DNA from: Chalara sp. BL73
Taxonomy: Eukaryota > Ascomycota > Leotiomycetes > Helotiales
DNA length: 64,000 bases
Assembly (NCBI GenBank): GCA_918026815.1
Contig: CAKJVC010000037.1
Span: 310,001-374,000 of the forward strand
Direction of reading: 5' to 3'
In this document: positions 1 to 12,371 of the stretch, piece after piece
How positions within the stretch are numbered: the stretch's first letter is position 1
Layout: each line of letters opens with the position of its first letter
Notes under the pieces: model-generated
Databases searched by the model: none
Told to the model about the DNA's origin: nothing
Seen by the model: only the letters and a program-made list of their open reading frames with translations
Translations under genes and position numbers: made by a program

Positions 1-2750
1 ACTTAATATAATACTTACAATTACTTTTTAAGTTATTTTGCAAGTTTACATTTAGCGTACTGTAAACTTACTTAAAAAAATATTAGCTAAATACAACAAC
101 TTTATTTTGCTAGTATATATTTGTACAATTTATTTACAAGCTAATTTAATAAAAACAGAAATTAAACTTTGTAATTCGATAGTTTTTTTTTAACAAAATA
201 CTTTAACTACTTTTTAATTTTATAATATATACAATTTAAATACAGTTTTTAAGCATAAACAATTACGTGAATTATCGGCTAATTATATACTAATTTAATA
301 CTTTACGAATAAAAAAATATACTTTTAAGTACAAATTACAGCTTAAAATTAAGCCGAATACTTATTTATTGTTTATTCGGAATTTATTTAATTTGCACAC
401 TAAAATTAAAACGTAATTTTAATTAATAACACTTACAAAACTAACAAATTTAACATACTGCTTTTTTATATAGTTAGTAAATAAATTTACAAATATTAAT
501 AATTGTTTACGAGCTATATACAGCTTTAAAAATTAAATTATATTACAATTTTTAACTGTAAATATAAAACTTAACTTTATTTAAATATTACAAATATTAG
601 CAAAACGTTTTTAATTAGTTTTTGTTTTTTTTTCAGCGAATTTACATTTAATTATACTTAAATACTTTAACAATTTTAACAGTTTAAAATAAGCTTTAAA
701 ATAATAGTTATAAATAAAAATAATACTGTAAAAAAAGCTTTTAAAACTGTATTTATAAATGTTTTAACTATATTTTGTATTTAATATATAAATCAACGTA
801 TACTAATTTACTGTAAAAATATACTAAAAAATAATTAGCTAGTTTTTAATGCTTTATAACAAAGCATTATATATATTTTAATAATCGACTAATACAAAAA
901 GCGTTAGTTAAAACTATATATTAAGTATTTTGTTTTAAAGTATTAAAAATGTATTAATTATTTCTGTAATAAATAATTAAAAAACAGTTAAAAACAACGT
1001 TTAGTTACAGTTTAAACAAGCTTTTATATATATTTTAGTATTTAAATTACATTTCAGTAAATAAATTCGAGTTCGCAATAGTATTTACAAATTTAAACTA
1101 ACTAAATATAGCTTGTAAAAATAAAAGTGCTTATATATATATTAAACGATATTTTAGCAAAAAAAAAACTAAAAAAAACTTGTATTCAACTTAGCTAAAT
1201 ATTAAAAATACGGTTTTTAATTAAATTATTTTAATCCGGATTTTTACAAGTAGTAAACGAAATATTACATTTTTAAATATTAACTGTAAGTTTTACTAAA
1301 ATGTATTTAAAGTTGTTATTTAGTATACAATTCGGCTTGTTTAATATTATATTAAATCGACATTTTTTTTTTTAAAACTATATATTAAAGTTTTTATATG
1401 TAGTACAAAATTGCTGTACGTTTATATTTGTAATTTTAAAAAAGCTATAATAAGTTTTATTTCGTTAAACTTCGATTTATACTAGTATTAAAATCGCGAA
1501 AGCATTTTACAGTTACTTTTTAATTTTTTACAAGTTAAAAAACCAAGCCGTTTTGTTATTACAAACCGAAATACAAGCTGTATTTTATTTGTCGAAAAAT
1601 TACAACCGGAAAAACAGCTTTTAGTTTGTTTTGTATATTATAACAAAAGCTATATACGTACAAGCCGAAATTGCTTATTTAAGTTTCAAGTTTTAATTGC
1701 TACATAAAGCTAAATACTTTAAAATATCGAAACGTTACAGTTTTAAACTATACTACAAAATACAGCTTTAGTTTTAGTACTTTTATAAGTTACAAGTTTT
1801 TAAATATTTGTAAAAGTATTTAGTAGTTTAATACCGATTTTTCGAATTCCGGAAAATATACTAAAAAATATACTTAGTTTACAAAAAAACTTTTATAAGC
1901 AGTATAATCAAAAAATCGAACTAGTATTATCGAAACCGAAACCGGAATTAAAGCTAAAACTAAAACTAAAACCGGAACTTAAGTTTATAGTTGTAAAATT
2001 ACTAAAAAAACTAGTATTAAACTGTTCGGAAGTTTTAATATAAAACTATATAGCCGAAAAAAAAGTATAGCTAAAAGTTTATTTAAGTGTACAGTTTACA
2101 AACTACTATAAAACTCGAAAATAAAAAACTTTAAAACTTAAAATTTTACAAAAACAGCTATAGCTTATGCTAAAAAAGCGCCGAAATTTTTAAAGCAATA
2201 TTATAGCTAGCAAAACTAACTAAACACTTAAAAAAATTACAATATAGCTAAATAATAAAAAAAAACTTAAAAACGAAACCGAAAAACAAATAAAATTAAA
2301 TTTTAAAATAAACAGAAAAAAACATAGTTTACGAAGTATAAACGACGTATAAAAAGCAATTACGAACGATATTGCTAAAAATCAAAAAAAATATATTATG
2401 TAGTATTATAATTTAAAGTTTACAAGTTATTTAACAACTAAAAAACAGTAATTACTGAAACTTTAGTTGCTTTACAAGCTTGTAGTCGTGTTTACAGGCG
2501 ATTTTACAGTAGTTGTAGTAAAATACGTATAGCTAGCTTTAAAACACGCTGTAACTAGTCTGTAAGCACAGCGTAACTAGTTTGTTAGCATAGCGTAACT
2601 AGCTTGTTAGTACAGCGTAACTAGCTTGTCAGCACAGCGTAACTAGCCTGTAAGCACAGCGTAACTAGTCTGTAAGCACAGCGCAACTAGCCTGTAATAC
2701 AACTAAAGCTTAAATAAAAATGTACTGCTAGTATTAAACACTTTACAAGC
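1..2750. repeat. Extremely AT-rich, gene-free block (RIP-like)
   Basis: Nearly all A/T by eye, dominated by TA, AA and TT steps, with stop codons so dense that no reading frame reaches 60 codons on either strand. Base composition changes sharply to ordinary near 2,750-2,820. This is the look of repeat-induced point mutation on an old transposon or of a subtelomeric/centromeric AT isochore; I see no recognisable transposon protein left. RIP is an inference: CpA and TpG still occur, so dinucleotide indices would have to be computed. Confidence 0.7.
2542..2695. repeat. Tandem repeat, 7 copies of a 22-bp unit
   Basis: Seven back-to-back 22-bp copies start at 2542, 2564, 2586, 2608, 2630, 2652 and 2674. 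They share the core GCGTAACTAG (the first copy reads CTGTAACTAG). Most differences between copies are C/T or G/A transitions. The array lies at the inner edge of the AT-rich block. Flanking DNA on both sides (about 2,480-2,510 and 2,750-2,800) carries a second, imperfectly repeated motif around GTCGTGTTTAC. Confidence 0.85.
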
Positions 2751-3042
2751 CTGTAATCGCGTGTTTACAGGCCCGTAGTCGTGTTTACGGGTGATTTTGT
2801 GGTTGTGTTGAGGGGTACGCGTTGTGCTTAGTCAGAATTATTAACTTACCCCAGGGTACATGTATTGGAACCCATTAGTCTAATGCCCTCCATTGTCCCA
2901 ATCCAAAGCTGGTATGCAAGCCTGCTTGAAGTAGTAATTTCGTACATCCTAGTCAGATAAACCCTTTACTTGAAGTTTGCAAGCGCAAGCGGCTATCTTG
3001 CACTATTGCTGAGAGACAAGAGGCTCCGACATCTGATCCTCC

Positions 3043-4164
3043 TCATACTAGGTAGAAATCCTCCACATTAACACCAACATCCTTCAAAGCTTGCGGCGAG
3101 ACCCTTAGTAAGTGGGGATTTTGGTGATATTTAGTAAAAGGAACGCCTATCTCATCTAGGATCCTGGTCGGATCCGTTATGAATGTGCCACTACGCTTGC
3201 CCAAGAGGGAAGACTTATATCCATCAATGTGTTGAGTCTCAAGAGGCTTAGAAGGCGGGTAAAGGACAGGTTGGTAATAGTCCAGCAATTGAGAGTATAT
3301 GGCCTCGCCTTTCATGAGACCGGGAACATAGCAACCTCCAACCACTTCCCAAAGCGGCAGTCTCGACGGTTTCGAGCTTTGACGAAGAAGAACTGGTACA
3401 TGCGATCCTAACAAAACGCAAACTATATCTCCTCGTTGAGCGTCGATAGGTGCAACTCCAATGTAGCCTTCAGGTGATACGAAGAGAGAGCATCTAGCAA
3501 AGCGATACGCAAACACGGAGAGAAAAACTGACATGTAGTCATCATTCTGAACAGTATTTTCAGACTGCCATATTGATTCTAGAGTCTCTTTCGCATCTTG
3601 GGAATAAAGATTACTTCTAGAGTCGTTGTCTCGAAAAAATCCTAAGCATAAAGTTATGCAGTATGCTTCTAGAATCGTATATCCAGATATATAAAGACCT
3701 TTGAGGTTGCATTTAGGTTTAAGCTGGCTCACAAAACTTAAAATATCATCCACATTGAAGCCATCTAGATCACCAACTTTTGACTCAACATACTCTATTG
3801 CTGAAACTTGAAAACCACTTATACGAAGAGTATTGCGTCCTAAATACTCGGCGTCTGCAGAAATCCATCCACAAGTACTCCAGTATAATGGTACGGCTGC
3901 CACGACCTTTGCAGAAACTAACCAGCCAGGGACCCAGCTTGCAAGTTCCGGCACTGATCTGAACTTCCTCTTCCGAGACTGCCATGAGCTCGGGGACCTT
4001 CCATCACCGATATCATTTTGATTATTTGCTTCCTGCTCTGCCACAACTAACTCAAATTCTATATGCATGGTTTCAAGCTCCTGAGCCTCGCTGAGCTGGT
4101 TGTGTTTCTCAAGATTATCAACGAGACATCTGAACAAACTATCCATAAAGATTTCTCCATTCAT
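3043..4164 (-). CDS. C-terminal part of a HET (heterokaryon incompatibility)-type protein
   Basis: The uninterrupted 373-codon frame resembles the C-terminal half of fungal HET-domain proteins. The best match is the region around residues 225-290, with the run VSPEGYIGVAPIDAQRGDIV, then the LLGSHVPVLLR stretch and a WEVVGGCYVPGLMKGEA stretch; homologues read 'GYIGLAP..a..GD.vcvl.G...P.vLR...' there. The N-terminal HET domain that defines the family is missing. Only about 340 bp separate this start from the neighbouring peptidase gene, too little to hold the domain. I therefore read it as a truncated remnant whose start codon is probably fortuitous. It sits between the AT-rich block and the first intact gene, where partial genes are common. 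A short standalone gene cannot be excluded. Confidence 0.55.
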   Translation of the reverse strand: MNGEIFMDSLFRCLVDNLEKHNQLSEAQELETMHIEFELVVAEQEANNQNDIGDGRSPSSWQSRKRKFRSVPELASWVPGWLVSAKVVAAVPLYWSTCGWISADAEYLGRNTLRISGFQVSAIEYVESKVGDLDGFNVDDILSFVSQLKPKCNLKGLYISGYTILEAYCITLCLGFFRDNDSRSNLYSQDAKETLESIWQSENTVQNDDYMSVFLSVFAYRFARCSLFVSPEGYIGVAPIDAQRGDIVCVLLGSHVPVLLRQSSKPSRLPLWEVVGGCYVPGLMKGEAIYSQLLDYYQPVLYPPSKPLETQHIDGYKSSLLGKRSGTFITDPTRILDEIGVPFTKYHQNPHLLRVSPQALKDVGVNVEDFYLV

Positions 4165-4502
4165 CTAAGACATGCTGGTGTGTTAATCTGACCAAAGAGT
4201 GTGCATCCGTGTAATAAAGGTATTTTGGCTGTGTTGTGCGCAAAGTTTGGTTTGTTTTGAGTTTTGTCGCATTTGGAAGTAGATCCGCTTGCAAGGGTGT
4301 GCTTCTTTATACGTCTTCAATAAATAAGGCAGAGATCCGCGCAGAACGCGACTTCCTAATGATGTGAATATATATTTCTCCTTAGTTACATGTATACCGA
4401 GCCGTCAAGTGCTCACCTAACTTCAGTGAGTTAATGCCATGCCTTACACTATTCTAAGCTCTAAATGCTAGTATATACAAAGCTATCCTTCAGGTTCATC
4501 CA

Positions 4503-6381
4503 TTATGGTGATGCCTTCAGTAATGCCTGTCCTAAAGCACGACCAGTTTCAACCTTAGGCTCGGTATCCTGCTGGAGTTTCCACTCCCGCATCCATTCCT
4601 GCACAAACGTCAAAATCTGAGCCTGTGCAGCCCTAACTGGTGGAGGCGGCAAAAGGTTTGGAGGATAATCCACAGTTTGATTTGGGAATAAGCCATTCTC
4701 ATCCCAGTGGTGCACGGCACCTTCGATGAGAATAAATGGCTCACTAGCCGTATCAGTTCTATTGATGGCAGTTTCATTGAAAGGCGAGGCATGCGCAGTT
4801 GCTGGTCGCCATGGATCACGGTCACCATCAATCATGGCCAGACGTGGATAGGCAAGATTGAATCCTCCGTGTTTATTTATAATCTCTACATCTGGTGGTG
4901 TGGAAATATTGAATGCCTCAACGCAGACAATAGAGTTCCATTCGAGAGTGGATAGTCGGGATACGAGTGGAAGGATATCTGCTGGAACTCCGGAGCCGGT
5001 TTGTAGGTAACCCCATTCGGTACAGTACTGTGTTTGTTAGCTAGTGAGCGTTGACTTGAATAATCAATTACCTGGTATGGCCATGCTCTCCACGTCTGTT
5101 TGATATCATCCTGTTGATAGAAAGTCGAGTTTCGCTGACCATAGCATTGGTCTTGAGTCCTTGGCGCGCAGCGATTGACTGTGTGGTTAGCCAGCCACCC
5201 CACCCAGTTTAGCACAGGTGTTGTCAATTTCGAAATTTCTGATTTATAACCTCCTTTCTTCAGCAAGTCTGTGACGTTGTTACTTATAAGCTGGATCTCA
5301 GGATAAAGGACACTGTCGGAGGTGATATTCCCACAGAAGTAGTCAAAGTCCGGGTCATTCAAAGCCGGATCCCAATTCTTCCCTTGCCACGAAGTAACGC
5401 CATAAGCAAGAACATTCATGAAATCCTCATTATGGGTAACATTGGGGAGGCCAAATGCGCCTTTCAACTCAACAGTTGTATCAGTTTTGTTCAGCTTGAT
5501 GAGGATGTTGTCGGCCATGTTAGTGATCTTCTGGATGTACTCAATGCAAGTTGGCTCTCCATAGACCCTAATTGGTTCAAAGTATTGCCAGTAGTCATAG
5601 ATAGCTTCGACGACTCCACTAGACGAGATAGCACCTGCTCCAAATCAGAAATACATCACCACTGCCACGTGATCACATACCCCAGAAGACATCAGGATAC
5701 ACTTTCCTAATAATAGCGACAAAAGCACCGGCATAGCTTCCACCATACGCAATCCATGGTGTATTCGGTGCAGTCAGGTCCAGGTCCTCAAGTCCTGCAA
5801 ACTTGACATTCTTAGCAAAGTACGCCTGATCCGCAAGTGCCTGGTCAAAAGTTAAGAATCTCAAGTTCTCAGTAGAGAGATCTGTGGTCGGCATGCTTGT
5901 TCCGTAGTACCGATGCTCCAGAATGACTCCTAGACCTCCTGTCGCTTTGGCTATTTGATAGACGATACCCTTTTGCAAGAACCGCAAGCGTCCTACACCG
6001 CTGGTCTCCCCAGATTGAAGAACAATTACGGGGCCACCAGGCTTATAGTATGTGGCATCGAACCAGTATCGAAGGTTGAATGTCTCATTAGTGTGAGGTT
6101 CATATTTCGTCTCATTGTGAAAATGATCTATTGGCACAGACAGGTTATATGCTGGATAGAGCGTTGAAGGATTGGTATCTGCTCTCCTGAGCAGGCTCCC
6201 TTCTTTGATGGTGGTTCTCTGATTCTCATCAGCTAATATTCTGGAATGGTGGCGCTTCATTCCAGCCTACCGAGAGCTTCTCCTTGATCCCGTGATTAAT
6301 TTCTAGTGGCGAATATTCCGTAGTGGCACTAGATAGTCCAAACCATGCGCAAATAACGCTGAGCTTATTGATGAGGACCAT
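4503..6381 (-). CDS. Secreted serine carboxypeptidase, family S28 (prolyl peptidase type)
   Basis: Four exons (6381-6271, 6218-5681, 5637-5072, 5027-4503) join in frame to 579 aa, with introns of 52, 43 and 44 nt. The start at 6381 was chosen because it gives a signal peptide (residues 1-20, MVLINKLSVICAWFGLSS...). The S28 catalytic triad is visible: Ser in GGSYAG near residue 195, Asp in DGDRDPW near 473 and His in the VHHWDENG motif near 511. Several N-x-S/T sequons and the oxyanion-side motif EHRYYG are also present. The family cleaves after proline or removes C-terminal residues in acidic extracellular or vacuolar compartments. Length is normal for secreted fungal S28 enzymes. Nothing links it to the distant PKS cluster; a nutritional or host-protein-degrading role is the simplest reading. 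Confidence 0.9.
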
Positions 6382-8943
6382 GATGATAATATTTGAATGA
6401 ATTTTATTTCAATCAATTTCATCGGTAAGATGTTTCATATGCCATGAGGAAATGTCACCGAGATGGCAGTTGAAATAAGCTTTGCAGAAAGGCCCTGAAG
6501 AGGAAGGTGGGGATCCCTGTATGTTGACCCCACTGCTGTTGCTCAGTGTTACCATCCATCTACGAACAACTGTCAACGCTGTCCTACCTTACTGAGCTAA
6601 GAAGGCAAAGGGTTCTGAGGCTCATCGTTAAATGGGACAAGAATACTGCAAGTAGTAAAGATCACAGAAAAGAAGGCAATCTAGATGAGAGCCTTCCTGA
6701 TATTTCTATACAGCTTGTCCATGACACGAGCTTCAGGGACAACGAATGACCTTTGCCTTTCATATGTGGCTATACGCTTTTGCGGCTTCTGTCAAGCAAA
6801 TATCACAAAAGAGAAGCATTTATGGATTTATCTTGCTTTGTTTCAGAAACTAATGCCTCAAATGAGTTGTGCAACATCTCCTAAAGCTGTCATATTTCGT
6901 AAACCACGACTCAGAGGTAGGTAGATCATGTGAGATCAAATAGTAAAAATTTTATTTTGCCGAATAGAGAGTAGTAGTCTACGAAATTGAATGGAAATCG
7001 GGGCTTTTTGTTGCTTTTTTCGGGGCGCTACCTTTCTAAGTTGCTTACCGCCCCAGAGAAACTTCACCTAAAACTTTGGCTTCTATTCAACCCAACAAGC
7101 CCAAACTTCAGCACAAACTCAAGTTCTGATGATGACTCACTCGCTACTCCCACTAGATCTCACCACAGATATAAATTCTCTCACACTTCTCAGTTCTCTA
7201 TCTCATTTCAATTACCCTCCGGCCGTCTATCCCACCACCCTATAACTCTCATCACGTAGCAAAAGTCTCAAGCTGACACAAATCTAGAAATACCACAACT
7301 TTCCAGCATACCCAATACAACCTCCAGAGGTTACAAGAATAGCATCTGTATTAAATAAGGCGCTCGTGACATCCTTCCTGTTACCAAGCTTCATGGACTA
7401 TATCCAGGATAGCTTGACGAAAGATTTATGTTTGGCACAGTTACCTTTTCATTAAGGTGGATATTTTTGGCTCTTCCTATATCCACCAAAACCTGAGGAC
7501 ATTGCCTTGATAAGTTTCTCAGGATGGAAACTGGGCAGCTTGTTGCCGTATATAATCGGTGATTGAAAGTACTAAAATATATTGTGGGGTTAATTTGCTC
7601 TTCTGAAGACGGTACTTGCCGTATCGCCTCCGACCTAAGTAGTCACCCTCTTGATTAAGTTCTCGAGAAAAAAACCACCTTTCAACCGTGGGGTCTGGGG
7701 GTTCTATCACGTCGTGATCGAAAGGATGCCGTTCGGTATTCTATCTAATACGGCAACTAAATTTTGCACCATATACTGATATCCCTTGATTTAGTTCTCG
7801 AAAGCATGCCAGCAGCATGTCGTAACAAGGGTCATCGATCGTGGGATACTGGGGGCTTGATTATTCAATACCAACTACTGTTTCCATCCGCCAGCACAAA
7901 AAGATCTCCATTCCGGACTTTCCCCAACAACTTAGAGAGATATTTACCTTCTCAAATTGGGCATCCACTGGATATTCGACATGATCGGATCGTCTCACTA
8001 CTGTGGGCTCTCTCTTCAAACGACCGTCTCCCTCAGCCTAATTTAAAATATCAAACCCTTCAGCTCTGGCGGATTCATCTGTAGTACACGACGTATATAG
8101 TACTCGACATCACTCCGCCTGCGAGCCCTCATGAGCTCTAGCACTTCCGGTACGCACGCCAGAACCGGTTTCGTGTGCTATCGGCTACCTCTTGATTAAG
8201 TTCTCAAGAAGTGGGTGGGCTTATACGAACATGCACACCTCTCTGTTTTATTTAGCGAGACGATAACCCGGCATATAAGGGCCAGTTCAGAACAAAATAG
8301 AACCCTTACCACTGAGCATAACAATGTGATGAGCCGCAAGATCACTTCCCCGATCCCGACAACGTATGGGATTCATGCATGAGGGCATACGACGAGATTT
8401 TGGGAGAAGGCTTGAGCGAGAACTGCAGGAGTCCGCGAGCGGTGAGATCTTGTAAGTTACCTTTTCATTTCTTGCTCCAGGGGTGGATGGCTCTAGGACT
8501 AGACTGAACCAAGACATCCTGTCCCCAAATGATGTGGCAGGGCCATACCTTAGCAGGTATGTATCAGATTCTCATACGAACGAGCAAACTCAAATTAGAC
8601 CTAGGTCGAAGTCTTCATAGTCCTTATCATTTGCACGCCTGCTCCGCCCGCTATCGATAAAACTATGCTCGAAACCATATGTACAAAACACCACGCTATG
8701 AAGGTCCCTAATAACCTAATGACAGGCCGCATCGCCGTGCAGCCAACAACCATTTACGCCTTCCTATGCAAACGCTATCCTTCGCTATCATATCATCATG
8801 GACAGGAGGGATGGATGTCGGGTGGTAGTTATATCGTGGAGGTTATGGCTTGGCAAGGTCGTCATAAAATTAAGCTTCTTGCTCGCCACCGTGCGTAAAG
8901 TTCGTTGCTCGTCTACCATAGTCGAACAGGTGATGCGTCGACT
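6382..8943. other. Intergenic stretch, no gene supported; diverged short repeats
   Basis: I find no convincing coding region. Short frames here lack any recognisable motif. A diverged repeat is visible: a 19-mer of the form TTGATTAAGTTCTCGAGAA occurs at 7651-7669, 7786-7804 and 8192-8210, and the first two copies are followed 30-50 bp later by a similar GTGGG-x-CTGGGGG tract. This may be the remnant of an old repeat. Confidence 0.5.
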
Positions 8944-11505
8944 TCATGCCATCATGCTAGACTCCTCATCTTCATCTTCATCCTCCAGGCTTTCGATTGC
9001 CTCCTTGATTTGCTGGCTCGCCTAAATAAGTGTTAGCTGGAACTGCAGTTCCTGGAAAATGATGTGTACCTTGGGATCTAAATTCAACGCAATGGTAAAA
9101 TGCCGGACAGCAGCGCCTTTTTCCCTCAAACTCTTATATAATCTGCCCAGCAAGAAATGCACCATTGCTTCATCAGGCGCCAAGTCCTTCAGGATCATGA
9201 GTTCCCTCAAAGCAGTATCCATATCTCCCAATGCCATCAGAGCGCGGGCTTTCTTAAACCTAGTCAACGCTGATTTGGGTGCAATTTCAGTGGCTCTCGT
9301 GAACTTCTCGAGTGCAAGACGTGGCTGCTTTTGCTTTTCGAGTACTGTCCCGATACAGCAGATCAACACAGCGTTCGTCGGATTAATTCTTGAGGCTCTG
9401 GTGAATGATGTGAAAGCTCTATCATACTGCCCTTGCTTTTCATACACCCGACCAACTCCATACCAGGCATTATAATGGCGCGGATCAGCAGCAATGCCTT
9501 GTCGATACGATGAAAGTGCCTTGTCATATTCCTCATTGGCTACGTGCTCGTGACCTTGAAGCGTGAATGCATACGCAAATTTGGGATTAAGCTGGGTGGC
9601 ACGCTTGAAGCTTCGTAGGGCTTGTTCATGATCTCGCGTTAAAGACCAAGCATTGCCGATTGCGCACCATGCCTGGGGAGATTGCCATGAAGCATCGATG
9701 AGTACATGCGCAAGATATGTGAGATCAGTCTCGCGTTTCAGGTGCCAGAGAATTGTAGAATAGATTTCCATGTCGGTATATCTCGTTGGAGCAATGTGGC
9801 GAATACGCTTGTAGTAGTATTCCGCTTCGGAGTAAGCTGCCTGCTCATAATAAGCCCTTCCCATCTGTGCCAGGACCCACGGCGTATCTTGTTGCTTCTT
9901 CTCTAATGACCGATAAGTCTCTAAGGAATCTTTGCATTGAAATTGAGATAGAGCAAAATATCCACTCCCAAGCTTCTTGAATAGGTCGAGTAACCACCTC
10001 AGGCCTTCGTCTTGCTTTGTGCTATCTTTATCTTGTTCCAAGAGCCTTGATTGCAAGGCGGTCGGGGCAAGGTAGTTCAGCAAGCGGTTAGGGGCAGGTT
10101 CTTTCTCATCAATATCCATACTGTCCACAGGGACTGGCTTTCGATTACCGCTCACCTGTCGACCAACGGTAGAAGCGGTTGAGTTTGGCCGTACAATCTT
10201 GCTGATAGCTGGTCTGGCTTTCTTCAGCTCCCTCGACGAATTAGATCCTACCGTTATACTACTGCTTGAAGATTTGGTGCTTGCCGGTCTCATATGGTTC
10301 AACAGCCTCGCACTTCTTCTTTGTTGTCCCGGCCCCGGCTCTTCTGATGGCTGTCTAGGTTGTCCTGACGCGCTCCTTTTTATTGGCCCAGGTTGTACAT
10401 CGTAGCTGCGGAGTCCATGCACAGCGGCAGACTCCTCCACCTGCCCTTCATTGGGAAATCTGTGCCCATGTGCCTTCTTGACAATAGGTCGCTGACTCTT
10501 CGCATCCATGCCCATATTTATGCCAATACCTGGAATTGTTCGTGTCTTTCGAGGAGGTGCTTGTGGTGGTTCAAGAATATATGCAGGGTTGATCGAAGGG
10601 TCTTTCCGATTGAAGGCAGAGGCATCAATAGAGGCACTCGGGCCTGTTGGAGTCGCCATAGCCTCAGGGCCGATACCACCCCCTCCCGCAGCCGGAATGT
10701 TAGTTAAGCTTGGATTGCTCTCATTCAACTTTTGTGACATGCCAAAGTTCTGAAATAAACCTCCATTCACGTTCCGAGATGAGACATTGTTAAATGGATC
10801 TAATGTTCCCGACAGATCAACAGAGGAGCCAGTCCTAGTGCTGGTCCGGTTTCTGACGTGATCAAGAGTAGCCGATAGGGTCATGTCTTTATCCTTCGAT
10901 TGTGCTTGCCCTTCAGACGGATCAGAGGGAGATCTGAGAACATCCTCCATCTCAGGATTCATCTTGAAAATATTTGGAACATTCAGTTTCGTGCCCATAT
11001 CGCATAAACTTGTGAAAGCATCCCACATGAATGGGTTCAGCTTCAGCGCTTCCTCAAAATTACTGATCGCCTTCTTCTGATCGCCATGTCCTTGGTACAG
11101 TTTCCCCAGCAGACAATGTATTACTGAAGCATCAGGATACGGTTCCCGTTTTTTGTCGGTATGCTTTCCAAAGTTCGATTTCCCTAGCCATAATCCTCGG
11201 CTCTTTTCCAAAGCGGATGTCCCCTCCTTGTGCTTTTCCAGTGCAAGACATGCCTGTGCAAAAGTGTACACGCAGCCGAGATGTGCTCCCTTGATTGCGA
11301 CTGGTCTGCTGTATTCGTATGCGGAAGCGTTATCGCCTAGCCGTAGATGGCATAAAGAGAGAAGGTATACGACATCAGAGGATCTGCTATCACAGGCGCT
11401 AAGACGTTCAGCGAAGAATAGGGCATTCTTGAGAAGGTTGTTGTCGAGATGGAAATATATGAGCTGTTTGAGCTGAGAGCAAACAGCCGTGCTTGCAGGC
11501 GCCAT
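8944..11505 (-). CDS. CDC27: Anaphase-promoting complex subunit CDC27/APC3 (BimA)
   Basis: Two exons (11505-9070 and 9021-8944, 48-nt intron) encode 837 aa. Residues about 5-160 form an N-terminal TPR dimerisation block. Residues about 190-480 are a low-complexity, basic, Ser/Pro-rich linker. Residues about 500-810 are a long C-terminal TPR array with clear 34-residue repeats (for example WCAIGNAWSLTRDHEQALRS and following units). The terminal exon adds the conserved ending ASQQIKEAIESLEDEDEDEE, typical of fungal Cdc27; stopping at the in-frame stop at 9022 would miss it. CDC27 is a scaffold TPR subunit of the APC/C ubiquitin ligase in the nucleus. It binds the IR tail of activators (Cdc20/Cdh1) and Apc10. 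Housekeeping gene, independent of the cluster. Confidence 0.95.
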
Positions 11506-12371
11506 GATCGTGATTTTGAAAGGAAAATTGGCTGAACACTCCGCTATAAAGGCGTAGCCATGTATCCAACAGCGTTGTGGATTATACGAACGTGTCTCAG
11601 AGCTTGAGGACGCTTCTTTGTGTATCTAGCAATCTAAATTCCTCCCTCCTAATACGAGTTCCGTGCCGCAATTTTCGTTTAGCAATGAAGCGATTAGAGA
11701 GTGCAGCGAAGTCTGCTCTGCCAACATTAAGAATTATGTAAAGTGAAGTTGAGTATTGTTAAACGTGCAACCGCTGGAATTGTGTTTTGAGGAGGGCTGG
11801 GAGCAGCAGGGGGACTATTTGGTCGTGGATAAACAATAATGAATAGTCATAGACATATGTTATAAGAAGAGTAGATAAGGCAAGCTTGAGGGACACGTCG
11901 ACGGCGTCAAAAGAAGTTGGAAAGAGCAAGAAGAAGGTTGGGACATCCCACACAGTCACAACTCACTTTCAAGTGAACTGCCTCGCGATGTTATGGTGTC
12001 GGCGGGTAAGAAAAATGATTGGCTCGCAGACGTTGTTTTGGCACAGCAACAATTTAGATGGATTATGTCAGCCGGTCCAAGCTTTCATCTGAGCCTCAGC
12101 CTTGTCAATTTATCCTCCACTAATGGACGACTAAGTGGGACATATAACTTGAATCGAGACTATCATTCAGCTTGATACAATAGGGGAATGTATGTAATGA
12201 GACTCTGAAGAATATGGCACATGGCTCAAGACTAATCTATCTAGATAGCCCAACATCCTGCCACTTTCTGAATTTTAATTGCAAGTCTCACTCAAAAGAG
12301 TCAAGCCCCAATTCCAGCTCATATACACTTCCTGCTCCTGCAACATTGCCATTCTTGCAATAACCTAGAAG
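11506..12371. promoter_or_regulatory. Shared divergent promoter region of CDC27 and SND2
   Basis: CDC27 (minus) and SND2 (plus) are transcribed away from this 866-bp interval. CT-rich runs just before 12372 resemble the pyrimidine-rich core promoter stretches of filamentous fungi. No coding region is seen. Confidence 0.4.

Noticed and set aside
2542..2695. CRISPR-like array
   Set aside because: Direct 22-bp units without spacers in a fungal AT-rich block; a plain tandem repeat.
9059..11476. Several plus-strand frames of 65-138 codons
   Set aside because: They lie opposite the CDC27 exons and have no independent support.
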